Shown here piece after piece: positions 44,663 to 54,598 of a DNA stretch of 64,000 bases. This stretch comes from Massospora cicadina (lineage: Eukaryota; Entomophthoromycota; Entomophthoromycetes; Entomophthorales; Entomophthoraceae). Under the pieces are notes generated by a model. That model did no database searches, was not told where the DNA came from, and worked only from the letters and a program-made list of their open reading frames with translations. A program made the position numbers and the translations under genes. The stretch covers positions 113,653-177,652 of the forward strand of contig JAKSZP010006703.1 in the NCBI GenBank assembly GCA_022478985.1. The letters are read 5' to 3'. The stretch's first letter is position 1. Each line of letters begins with the position of its first letter.

Positions 44663-45119
44663 TGATAATCATATAAAATTATTAAAACTAGTTCCTTATA
44701 TTTTTTTAATTATCTATAAAATTTACATTAAAATAGATCTTATCTAGATTATGCAAAGCCTACTTATAGCTCTATAATTTTTTAGTTAATAAGCATACAT
44801 GATTTAGGTTCTGTTTCATATTTATGATATTCTGTGGTAGTTTTCACAAGGCCATCTAAAAAAATCAATCTACATAACATAATTAGTCACCTTAAGCTCT
44901 TTTGTTTTTTAAATTTGTCAATTTTGTGGCTTTATACCTCTTGCATGCCCATTGAGATTAGCCTTAGCATAATCCATCATTTAATTGATTAAATTATCAT
45001 CTCAACCAATTCTCTGCACCATCTTAACTATTCTCACATTATTATGTCCTTAATACACGTTTTAGTGATAATGATGACTTACATGAATCAATATAAAAAG
45101 CTATGGTTAATTCTGTCAC
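44663..45119. other. No gene seen
   Basis: AT-rich and empty between SINE-H and the GC-rich unit. Confidence 0.55.
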
Positions 45120-45625
45120 AAAATTGACCATGGGCTCTGCTAGTGTGTCAAGCCAACCAGTATGAAGACTGGTTGGCCCTTAGCTGTTTTTCTTTCATTG
45201 GCATATCAACCCCTACAAGTCCACGTCCAACCCACCAACCAACCACCAACGACTTCGCCTTAGCCCCAGGTGTCCTTGGCATTTGCCCCAGCAAGTCCTG
45301 CTTCCATCCTGGGCGGCTCAGGCACATCCATGCTGCTCCACCCTCGTGACCCTTCACCAACCCATCTGGGCATGCAAAGGCGAATCCATCCCCAACCCTA
45401 GGCGGCTATGGCACTCCTGCGCAGCACCCAGAAAGGATGGCAGCCAGTCAGCGCATCCGCTGGTAGCCAGCTGTCCAGGTTCCTGCCAGTTCCTCATAGG
45501 AGGAGTCATGAGAGCTGGCATCACTGGCTACTCCAGGCGTGATTACCCAAGCCTATTGGGGATCTCCTATCCCACCTTCCCTACTCTAGTGGCTCTAAGC
45601 TACTTCAAACAAAAATAAAAGATTG
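45120..45625 (+). other. GC-rich unit with A-rich end, possible retroposon
   Basis: About 500 bp clearly richer in G+C than its flanks. It begins near a 9-bp perfect hairpin CCAACCAGT-ATGAAG-ACTGGTTGG (45,153-45,176) and ends CTTCAAACAAAAATAAAAGA. The compositional edge and A-rich end suggest an inserted retroposon. AAAATTGACC before and AAGATTGGCG after are too different to call a target duplication. Frames 45,143-45,349 and 45,283-45,618 are Pro-rich and unrecognised. Confidence 0.4.
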
Positions 45626-46161
45626 GCGAAAGAGAGATTTTTATCAGGAGGGAATGAACGACTATTTTTACTACTTCTGGGCTACTGCACCCAAGTACTC
45701 ATTGGCCAATCAATACTGGAAAAACCATCTGCCACTTGATGCCAGAACTCTATCAGATCATTCATTCATTCTTCATAGTGATTTTCTACAGATCCGCTCA
45801 TCTGATCACCAAATATTAATTTGGGACAATCCATCCTTGGGTTGAGCTGCCAGTTGATCATATAAAATTCATAAATAGATAGAATTTTGAGCATCCTCAG
45901 AATGATTCACCGGTGCTCCAAATATAGCAGCAAAACCATTTTTGAACGCTTCAGCAACATATTCATCAGCTTTTCGCTGGAACTCCCACAATCAACCTTG
46001 AATGATAAATTGATGGCAAACACAGCTTATACTGAACCTAAGCTCAAATTATTTTATAATCTTAGATAGTGGTGAACTAGGCGATTGGCCAGCAATTACA
46101 CCCAACTAACTGACACCCCTAATTCTGATACTGCCAGAAGGAATTCATCTGTTTAAAAAAA
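45626..46161 (+). other. Unassigned, weakly coding
   Basis: Short plus-strand frames (45,654-45,845 and 45,887-46,069) without a recognisable motif. The segment was interrupted at 46,172 by half-LINE-F. Confidence 0.35.
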
Positions 46162-46475
46162 TTGACATTCTAAAGATCTCTCTTTCCGGTAGCCATAACT
46201 TTCTGAGAAAACTACACAGTTAATTAAAAAGTTAATCCTAATTGCCCACTGTAGTTTTGCTCCAAATTCATTGGAATCCCTGTTGGCTGCCCCAGTGTGG
46301 GACAGCAGAAAAGACTCCCCCTGCCATTTTCCATCTGACAGGAAAACATTCTCAGACTGGTTCACCCAGTCACACCAAACCCCTGGGATGATTCGTCCCT
46401 CCCAAGGATCTTGACGCCCACCTTGATCAAACCCAAGCAGTACCTCACTGCCCACTGGTGCTCTGCTGGAGCAAC

Positions 46476-46964
46476 ATGCTTTTCAGCCTTTGGGTTGACT
46501 ATGGGAAACATTTCCCCTACCACGACCAAGACATCATCAAAATGGCTCAGGTGGTGATGCATCCCGCCAGTTTTATTGACTTCTGCCCCTATAAGGGGTA
46601 CTTTGATCTTGGCTTCACATGTGAAGCCGATGCTGCCACAGTGGCAACTGTGCCCTGCTTTTTCCAGGGTACCCCTCTCCCCACAACTCAGACCTGGCTC
46701 CCTGCGGATACCACTTTGGTGGTCCAATTTGTGGGTTTGCCCACCCACCTTCCCTCTGAAGAGCTCCACCAGGAGCTGATGGAAGGTTTGGAAGCCTATA
46801 ACTCCAACCCCATCCCGCAATTTGTGGTCCCAAATGGGGCTACACGCCTAGTTGGGCCTCAGGCATACGCCATGATCAGCCCCAATTCAAGTAAAATTTC
46901 CCTATCAATCCCCTCACACCGTTATCCCCTCCGCCCCCAACCATCCGTTCTGGGTCTACATTGA
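46476..46964 (+). CDS. ORF1-like protein of half-LINE-F, N-terminal 162 residues
   Basis: Longest unbroken frame of the family: ATG at 46,476, stop at 46,964. It contains LWVDYGKHFPYHDQD, FIDFCPYKGYFDLGFTCEAD, PADTTLVVQFVGLPTHLPSE, ELMEGLEAYNSNP and FVVPNGATRLVGPQAYAMIS. Next to it, in another frame at about 46,985, YPICFKLDHSK is the zinc-knuckle remnant (first Cys is Tyr). It parallels LINE-D ORF1. The frame breaks before the knuckle, so the full protein is no longer made. Confidence 0.7.
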   Translation: MLFSLWVDYGKHFPYHDQDIIKMAQVVMHPASFIDFCPYKGYFDLGFTCEADAATVATVPCFFQGTPLPTTQTWLPADTTLVVQFVGLPTHLPSEELHQELMEGLEAYNSNPIPQFVVPNGATRLVGPQAYAMISPNSSKISLSIPSHRYPLRPQPSVLGLH

Positions 46965-47960
46965 AGGCAGACAGACAATATATCCAATATGTTTTAAGTT
47001 GGACCACTCAAAATGAAAAATCCCATCTCTAGCTGCGTCTGTTGGCGTTGTTTTCTCAACCGCCAGCATCTATTCCACCACCCATCCTGCACCACTTTTG
47101 ATATGGGGCGCGATCCTACCTCCCCCTCCCCAAAAGCCTGTTGCTGCAGCTGCATCTGCAGCCACCAATTAGCATCATCCTCACCCCAGTTCAAAGAATG
47201 TTTCATCCAATCAAACATAAGATTGGACCCCAGTTTAATCCCATGCATCCTCCAACAAACCAATCAAACCACAGGAATATGCTGACTCTACAATTTAAGT
47301 CAATCAAAATTCTTGGAACTTATTGGCTTAAATCAACAAGTTCAGTAATAAAAATGAGAACCACAATATACAAATTGAACAGTTTGTGTATATATTGATG
47401 ATAGCAAGGAACTACCCCCTCGCTTATATGCACCCCAGCAAAATGCTGAAATGTTCTGCAGCAAACACCAGATGGCTGTCAAAGCATTGACCAAACCATA
47501 ATGTTGCCCCTTCCACAAAGCTTCAGCCAAATCAGTGGCGATGTTTGCAGGAGGAATCCCTCCTCCCAATATTCCCTCCAAAGCCAATAAGGTACAAGAA
47601 GACATGCTGATCGAAGCCCACAAAGAAGCCAATGATGCCATTCAGCATGTGGCAGAGGTAGCATGGAATCCCAAATCAAAGATTATCTGCACCAATATTG
47701 CCACATTAAAAACTACCTGATGCAAGCATGAAAGCTGAACTAACTAGAACAAATTACATCAGAACCCTTATATATAGCAGATGTCTTAATACCATATCAA
47801 TTTTTGGAAATAAGATACACATCCCACTGACACTCTGACGCCTCTGCTCTCCATCATAGCCCATGCCATGCTTGGGATGAAGATGTTATCAAGGATGAGC
47901 CCCCTGACCCCCCTCCCCTTCTGCCATGGAGGTATAAGTGGTTTCGCTGTCCCACCTGGT
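46965..47960 (+). pseudogene. C-terminal half of the half-LINE-F protein
   Basis: Decayed continuation in several frames. The knuckle remnant is followed by a Pro/Gln-rich linker, then EAHKEANDAIQHVAEVAWNP (about 47,600-47,670), which parallels the helical part of copies C and E. TDTLTPLLSIIAHAM at about 47,830 corresponds to the APTPWLSALIW motif. Confidence 0.55.
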
Positions 47961-48199
47961 TAATTGAGTTCAGATTATGTGTGTGTGTGAATCCGCTCAT
48001 TTTGCGCGGTTCATTCATCTTATTTTGGTGAGGATTTGATTTCAGGTTTTAAGTTCAGGTAATGTCTATCTCCTGGTTGGCTTACCTCAGTTAAATAAAA
48101 ATAAAATCTTGACATTCTGGTTCATGTTATGTTGATTTGTAAAAACTGGAATAGCTTAATGAATTTAAAACAGTATAAAAGGGGATAATTCCTTGACCA

Positions 48200-48761
48200 A
48201 TTAAGAAATTCCTTCAGGAAACCCCTAATTTTTAAATTATTTTATTGATAAATATTTTGGTATTAATCCTATAGTTGTCCTAAACAACAATAATTATCTC
48301 CAAAAAATGCCCAGAGATCAAATTGATTACAAAATTTTGAAAATCGATTTTTAGTATAGAATGGTCTGGAATAATTAATGATATAGGCTTGTATATACCC
48401 CCAGGCCAACAAATTAATTTGACATCCATGAACAATGATGTTAGAAGAAGCACTAGTATAGTACAAGTCAAAAAGAGTATGCTCCCAATGTCAAGGACGA
48501 CGCCCCTAAAAGACCCTCTTTATACCCTTGGGTTCTACCGCCAATGAAGCCACTGTACACTACCCTATATAAAGAGAAATTACCGTTTTAACAACTGACT
48601 AAAAAATATTACAAAATTAGGAAGCAAACTAATTTCAAAGAAGCAATTAAATTAAAAGAACAAGTTATAAAAGAGCTGCAAGAGCCACTGGAGCCACAAG
48701 CTTCCAGATAAAGCTTCAATCAGGCAACTAGTAACTTTAGACAAACAGGAACTTTAAATCA
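48200..48761 (+). repeat. 5' LTR of element C (start approximate)
   Basis: Aligns with 56,515-57,088. It contains TATATAAAG at about 48,565, a possible promoter, and ends AACTTTAAATCA. The following bases TAATCTGCTGAAACTATTCC do not resemble the TGGTGC primer sites of elements A and B. Confidence 0.6.
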
Positions 48762-49913
48762 TAATCTGCTGAAACTATTCCAAAGATAAGCAAGATTCTG
48801 GGATTTAGACTCCACAGATCCTGAAACCAATATAAAATGAAGAACCACCTACTGCAAAAAACTGCCATGTTATACCTAAGTCCTACTTTGACCCCAAATC
48901 CCACAAATCTTATATATACTTCGTAAATCCTTTTGATAATATACCTTTTTCACAAGGGCTGGTTTTATTGTTGTTTTATCAGTGCTAAAAATGCCAAATT
49001 GCTAGAAAAATCATGTTGAAGTTTAGACTTAGCCTGTTTTTTACCAGCAGATGTTGAGAGGAGTCCCTTGTTATTAAAAACAGCCATAGTTAAGAACATT
49101 ATAATGTTTTATCACAAATTGGAAACATTTGGAAACATGAGAAAAAAGGCTTACACAACAAAAAACTAAAATGCTACAAATTGCTTAGAGATGCACACTG
49201 TGATCTAGAAAAAACCTATGTAAGTGGATCAACTCTTTTGATCAGCAGCCCCTGAGCAAAAGGGCCAGCTTAGCAATAACCGGTGCTCACTAAAGGGTGC
49301 ACCACTAAATATTTTTAGGTACTTTATGATAATACTATGGAAGTGTACCATTAAGGGAAACTTCCATAAAATAGAAATCTGGATAGTATGTCTATGTTTC
49401 TTAATAAGTTGAGAAAATCAATTCGCATATTTGACAAGTGAGCTAGAAAGACCCAGACTAAAAAACCATCTCAATAAAGGATTAAACCTGGCCTTGAATC
49501 AGTTAAAAAAGTGTATTTCCTAGAGAAGGAATTATAAACCGTGCAGAAATTAAATACTATTTATACCAAACTGGAAAGCCACAATGACCGGTTGAATCAC
49601 TTCAGACAAGAAGTAGATACTATGCAAGTTGGGCGAATTCCTCTCCTCATAAAGCTACCTACTTTATAAAAATAACTACTACACTAACGCACCATCAATG
49701 GTTTTACAACCTTCCCAAAAAAGTTGATATAGAAAGAATCCTTATTTCTGTCCATAATTTAATACTAAGTTCACTCATGGCAAGTGAACTATAGCTAGCC
49801 TTCTTTAGTTATATGAGAATAGCATGTATGGTTTTAATGGCAATAAAAAGCTTGTCATGTTCAGGGATTCATTTCAATGAAGCACTAGAGTATCACAAAG
49901 AAAATTTTAAAAT
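48762..49913 (+). pseudogene. Leader and gag start of element C
   Basis: Decayed. At about 49,560-49,640 the plus strand reads LESHNDRLNHFRQEVDTMQV, coiled-coil-like, as found near gag. No firm motif. Confidence 0.35.
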
Positions 49914-51180
49914 TGTGGCGTTTACATTTTTATGCAGCATGACTTTAGATACTACGTTACTAGAACAGTAAAATTCCTATTTGTGCATAACATTGGACTT
50001 TTTTGTTATTCATAATTGTTTATCAGATAAATAGTTTGTTGATCTAATAGTTCATCCAGAATTACCGCTGACCCCAGGCATGTTTCTTCCCCCATGCACT
50101 TAATTTTTCTGAAAATTGGTATAAAAGATTTCCACATGTTACAAGTGATTCCCTTCTTAAAATCTACCAAGAAATCATGCTTCAGTTAGTGGCTTGTTTT
50201 TTAGCCTTAAAAGACGCCTCAGCCCAGCTCTGGATTTAACTTTTAAGCTCTACCAATCCCTAATGGCTTTGGAATAATGTAGTGGGCTTTATCTTGGTAA
50301 ATTATCTAAAGATCATGTGTTTTACTGTCTCTGTCAATAATTAAAACTGAAGTCTGCATGACGCCAGGATGTCTACCAAACTACCACCTCCTGTACTGTC
50401 CTCAGTTAGGACACATTCACCCATAACGCCATCCTCCTTCAATGTTCCACAGCGCATGCCACTACGTTGCTCCCCCTCCCTTTTCCACCGCACTGTGCCT
50501 GTTGATCTGAAAGGTAACAATACTTTGCTTTGTCAGTTAATCAATTTTTGGGCTCTTCTGTCATAGGTTCCCAGGGCCTGAGTGCCTGTGAGTGGGCCAT
50601 GTGAAAGTGCCCACCATTTTAGCCTTTCCTCATCCTCTTAGCTCTACTGTTGCCCATGGATGCCTTTATTTTGTGAAGGAGTGATGTCATGATACAGATT
50701 TTACAAATTGTGGCATTCACATTATAAACACAACTTAACCTCAAGTACCTAGATAACCTGAGTCTAGAAGAACTCCTGGTGGTGCATAATGTATAACATT
50801 TTGGTTATGCTTGACTGTTTATCAATTTATAAGTTTTGTCACTCTGATATCGCAGCTGAATTTCCGCTAAACATAAGCGTGTTTTCTCCCCATACATAAA
50901 AAGATAATCTTTAGTATAAATGCCTTCACAGAACTCAATAGAACCCAACTTGAACTTTTACTAGAATCTTCAGCTGAATTTTATGGCATGTTTTTTAGCG
51001 TTAATTAACCATTTAGTTTAACTTGTGATATTTCTTTTTTGGAATTTGCATTCTATAACTGATTTGGTCTGATGTAGTGGGTTTCATCTGTTACAAGGAG
51101 GTGCTTGGAGCCACCATTTAACTTCTCAAGCCTGGGACAAAGTAAGCGGAATTCTCATTTCTGATTTTAGAAGTGAAATG
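49914..51180 (+). repeat. Pair of diverged direct repeats, TRIM-like unit
   Basis: Repeat 1 starts TGTGGCGTTTACATT at 49,914 and repeat 2 starts TGTGGCATTCACATT at 50,709. Shared blocks follow in the same order: GTGCATAA, TGTTTATCA, GGC(T/A)TGTTTTTTAGC and AATGTAGTGGG/GATGTAGTGGG. Each is about 400 bp, with about 350 bp of short-frame sequence between them (50,360-50,708). Two LTRs around a tiny internal region fit a TRIM or an internally deleted LTR element inside element C. Ends and target duplication are not resolved. Confidence 0.45.
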
Positions 51181-53520
51181 GATGTATATAAAGAAAGAAA
51201 AAGTTTTTAATATGAATTTGGGTAAGTCTAATTCACTTGTGGACTATGCAAAATTGTATGACCATAAAGCCCAACAGCTTTAGAAGACTATAGCCTTGAA
51301 TCTAATAACTAAAATAACATTACACCCATATTATATAATTCGCACCTGCAACTCTTGATGTGCATGAACTTGGCCATAAATCCCACCAAATGCCTAAGTA
51401 CATTAAAAAGGCCTTAATTGACGTCAAAGCCGCAAAAAGACAAACTCAAGAAACTAGAACCATCAGCAACGTCGCCCTGACCAAAAGTCTGTTTACATTG
51501 CTCAGAGCTGCAAGAAAATATAAGGAGAAGGCTTATCAACCTGATGAATAAAAGTACCTGAATTATGTCAAGCTCAGATATAAAAGTTTTCAGCAAGAAG
51601 GGCACTTATGGAGAAATTGTGCTAAGCTAACTGAAGAAAAAAATAACCCAAAGAGGAGATCTTGGATTCAGTCAATTGGGTTGCACACCACTTTATTGAG
51701 ATAAAGAAGACAAATCTGGTTTGAGAATTGGGTCAGGGTTCTATATCTTAATGGAACATTAAGGGAAGTAGTTCTGACCGCATATCTCAGACCAAACCAA
51801 GCGATATTTGAGCCATCAGAAAATTCTTACTTGTATCAAGCCTCCATTCCAACTAAGATCATAAATGGTACATTGAAAGAAGAACTATAATAGGAACTTC
51901 ATTAAAAATATTGCCATTGAAGATTGCGAGTCACACAAGTCTTATATGAGCCTTACCTTACTAAAGAGTATGAGTATTTACAGTCAAACAGTCAGTACAA
52001 TTCTTACCATAAACATGAATATTTTAATAGTATTGCAAAAGTAAAAGTTACCATAAACAAGCCAAAATGGTGGAAGCACTGGATATCAGCGTTACATTCA
52101 ATTTTATGTATTCTAAGCTTTAAGATATTGAAATTTTGCACCAGACATTAATTATCAACCCAAGTTAAAATTCATTGACATGAGCAACCAAAACACTAGG
52201 AGCTTATTCCGCTTTTTCTTGCAATTTGGATGCATTTTGTTTTTTCTCCAGACGTGTTACTTAAGAATGAAAAATATGATTCCTAATAGGAACATAGTTT
52301 ATAGTCGAGTTTGGAAGTTTTGTTGACTTTAATAAGAGTTCAGTCACCTTACTCAATTACCAAACGCCACTTGTTTTCAAATTACATGGTGAAGAAGGTG
52401 CGGAAAAAGTAAGTATTGTAAAAAACTATATTCCATTTACCCTTTCAATTATATCTTAAAAACAAAGGGAAAAAAGCAGCTACTACTGACAAAGAAACAT
52501 AGTTTAGTTTTCTCTTTTCATATCATCAAAGAGATGGATTTACTACCTGGTGAACACTAGGTTATGCTGGTCAACGTCAGTAAAAATATTCTGGAACAGA
52601 AGATTCTTGATATCTATTATCCTGAATTAATCAGAGACCAGGAAATCAGAGTAATTCCGGGCTTTTACAATTACAATATACCATGGCGAAGTCATAGTCC
52701 TGATTGAGAACATTGTGAAGCACACTGTTTGGACTAAGAAGGATCAAACTATAACTAAAGTGAAAATTTATCACTATGCTGACATTAGTTATACCACGCC
52801 ATTGTCTGCATTGACAATATTGAGCTTTAAGAGCTAACTACCCAAGAAGAACGTGAACTCAATGAACTCAATGAACTCTTGGACCTATATTCAGACATTT
52901 ATAGCATCTAACAAAGATTAAGTCCTGTTCAAGAGAAGAGTTCACAAGATCAACACTGGGCAATTCATAACTTTCAACCAAAGCGAAACTAATGATCCAC
53001 AAGAAAAAAGATACATCTTCAAAGAGTTAAAATAACTTGTATATGCAGTCCTTGTACAGCCATCTAAAAGTCCTTGATGTCGCCCCTCCTACTAGTGTGG
53101 AAGAAGGATTGGACTAACTAAATGGTTATAGACCACATAAGATTCAATGACAGGTTAAGAAATATATGTACCTGTTAAAGCGCATTGACAATAATTTTAA
53201 CGACTTGGATGATTGTGCTACTCTCTGCTATGAACCTGGCCAGCGGATAATGGTAGATGGAAATATCCTCAGAAGACCATGAGAACTGTGCTTTGATTAC
53301 TAGCTAGGGATTATATAAGCCAGCAGATATTCCACAGGGATTGTGAAATGCTCCAGCTGCATTCCTCAAGCAATGAATCATTTTTTGGATTTCTGAGGAT
53401 GTTAAGTATGCTCATTTAATTAGAGAATATCACATTGCTCAGCAATACATTCAAGGAACATCTGGAACACCTGAAGGAAGTTTTTACCCACTTGTGAGAG
53501 GGCAACAAAAAATTGAAGAG
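51181..53520 (+). pseudogene. gag, protease and RT start of element C
   Basis: Frame 51,360-51,551 is Lys/Ala-rich. A zinc-knuckle remnant FQQEGHLWRNCAK follows at about 51,585-51,625. RT is recognisable from about 53,020 (KSP..., then MNHFLDF at about 53,375), and TFKEHLEHLKEVFTHL at about 53,450-53,500 is the block that follows the YLDD region in Ty3 RTs. The catalytic site itself is not readable. RT resumes at 54,599 beyond retroposon G. Confidence 0.65.
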
Positions 53521-53536
53521 AAGAATGATTGATTTT
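53521..53536. repeat. Target-site duplication of retroposon G, left copy
   Basis: AAGAATGATTGATTTT, repeated perfectly at 54,583-54,598. Sixteen bases is typical of target-primed retroposition. Confidence 0.92.
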
Positions 53537-54582
53537 CTCCCCAATTTGAAAAATTGGGGCTCAATCCTCCCACCCCCAATGGGCGGGGAATTCTGGCGCT
53601 ACTTCCAAAGTGGCAGCCAATCAAAATCTAAGCAAATTTAAATTTTGAAACTTTGACTAGATTACAGAATCCTGAGTCGATGGCTGAACCAGTTTCAGCT
53701 GAGCTGCCATGGTTGAGAGCATGTGGCCAATCATCTCTGGCCACAGCCTCAATTCCTGTGGCCTGCCCAGCGCTGGCTGAATCCAATCCATTCAAGGCCC
53801 TCGAATGGATTAATGAGGATGAACGGCCACGCCACATGAAACCATATTTTGCTTTGGAGGAGTTCTTCATTGACCCTCCTGAATTGCATTCCCATCATTT
53901 TCATCCAAAAAACGGGTTTCCCATTTATAAAAATATTAACACAATGGCAGTTGCTTCTACAGCTGCCCTAGCCAACACCCTCCTCCATCAGCAACTTCAT
54001 GGGGCAATGGAGCCCCTTGTTGAGGGTATTCTTATCCCCAATTTTCCTCATGATTTTGAGGAAGATGCAAAGTATGAAACTGAGGAGCTTGCTTTCAGTG
54101 CAAGCCGTGCTTGCATCAATGCAGCAAAAACTTCTTTTTTTGATCTCAATTATCCTGAAACCCGCTGGCGCATCATGTCATTTGCTTGTGTGCCAGCTCT
54201 CATCATTTTTGATGAGCATCAACTTGCTCAATATGTTGAGGCGATGGAAATCACCAGCCTCATTAATGAAGAAAACCCCCAACTTTACCCTTCTATGCCT
54301 CATGTTGATTATGCTCCCACCCCAATGCTGTCCGTCATGGTCTGCCAGCTAAAGCGGGTGCCAGACAAAAGTTCCCCCAAAGCCTCCTCACCATCTGATA
54401 TGTCTTCCTAGGCTAATAACCTAGGGGCTATATTAGGAATTTTTTTTAATCTATTATAATCCCTTTTTTTTAGTACTAGATGGTCCCAACCTGAGGGATG
54501 ATAATCCCTTTGTTTGGACCATTTGTAAATAAAGATGCGTGGTGGCTCCCCCTTTTGGGTTGGGCACCACTAGTACTGAAAA
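53537..54582 (+). mobile_element. Retroposon G: 1.05-kb ORF-bearing non-autonomous retroposon
   Basis: Bracketed by a perfect 16-bp duplication inside the RT of element C. It starts with a strong hairpin CCCCAATTT-GAA-AAATTGGGG, carries one intact ORF and ends TAGTACTGAAAA after GGGTTGGGCACC. No RT or endonuclease. It lacks the exact tail of the half-LINEs, although GGTTGG.C.ACC is faintly alike. The ORF shares a C-terminal motif with the half-LINE proteins. It must be copied by enzymes supplied in trans. The perfect duplication and intact frame make it the youngest insertion after, or alongside, the mariner. Confidence 0.85.
53680..54411 (+). CDS. Intact 243-residue protein of retroposon G, function unknown
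   Basis: ATG at 53,680, TAG at 54,411. An acidic, Ala/Leu-rich protein. Readable blocks: MAEPVSAELPWLRACG, FKALEWINEDERPRHMKPYF, FHPKNGFPIYKNINTMA, then helix-like VASTAALANTLLHQQLHGAM and ELAFSASRACINAAKTSFFD. Near the end PHVDYAPTPMLSVMV matches PHYADAPTPWLSALIW of half-LINEs A and E. It has no zinc knuckle, no .GYFDVGF motif and no membrane segment or signal peptide. It may be the C-terminal domain of the half-LINE ORF1 kept alone with a new N-terminus. A nearby GTG or TTG start is ignored. I do not recognise any wider family. Confidence 0.75.
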   Translation: MAEPVSAELPWLRACGQSSLATASIPVACPALAESNPFKALEWINEDERPRHMKPYFALEEFFIDPPELHSHHFHPKNGFPIYKNINTMAVASTAALANTLLHQQLHGAMEPLVEGILIPNFPHDFEEDAKYETEELAFSASRACINAAKTSFFDLNYPETRWRIMSFACVPALIIFDEHQLAQYVEAMEITSLINEENPQLYPSMPHVDYAPTPMLSVMVCQLKRVPDKSSPKASSPSDMSS

Positions 54583-54598
54583 AAGAATGATTGATTTT

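Larger units (their letters stand above)
46172..48108 (+). mobile_element. Half-LINE-F: ORF1-only non-LTR retroposon
   Basis: 1,937 bp between two copies of TTGACATTCT (46,162-46,171 and 48,109-48,118). The 5' end CTCTCTTTCCGGTAGCC matches the family start. The tail reads CTCCTGGTTGGCTTACCTC, then TTAAATAAAA. No RT. The family's CTGCCATGG...CCACCTGGTT block lies at about 47,921. More divergent from A/E than they are from each other. Confidence 0.87.

Noticed and set aside
45120..45640. AAAATTGACC / AAGATTGGCG as a target duplication of the GC-rich unit
   Set aside because: Seven of ten matches in AT-rich sequence is not enough, and the unit ends are not defined.
53653..53679. Upstream TTG start for the ORF of retroposon G
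   Set aside because: In a eukaryotic setting the first ATG at 53,680 is the credible start; the TTG extension adds nine residues without a motif.
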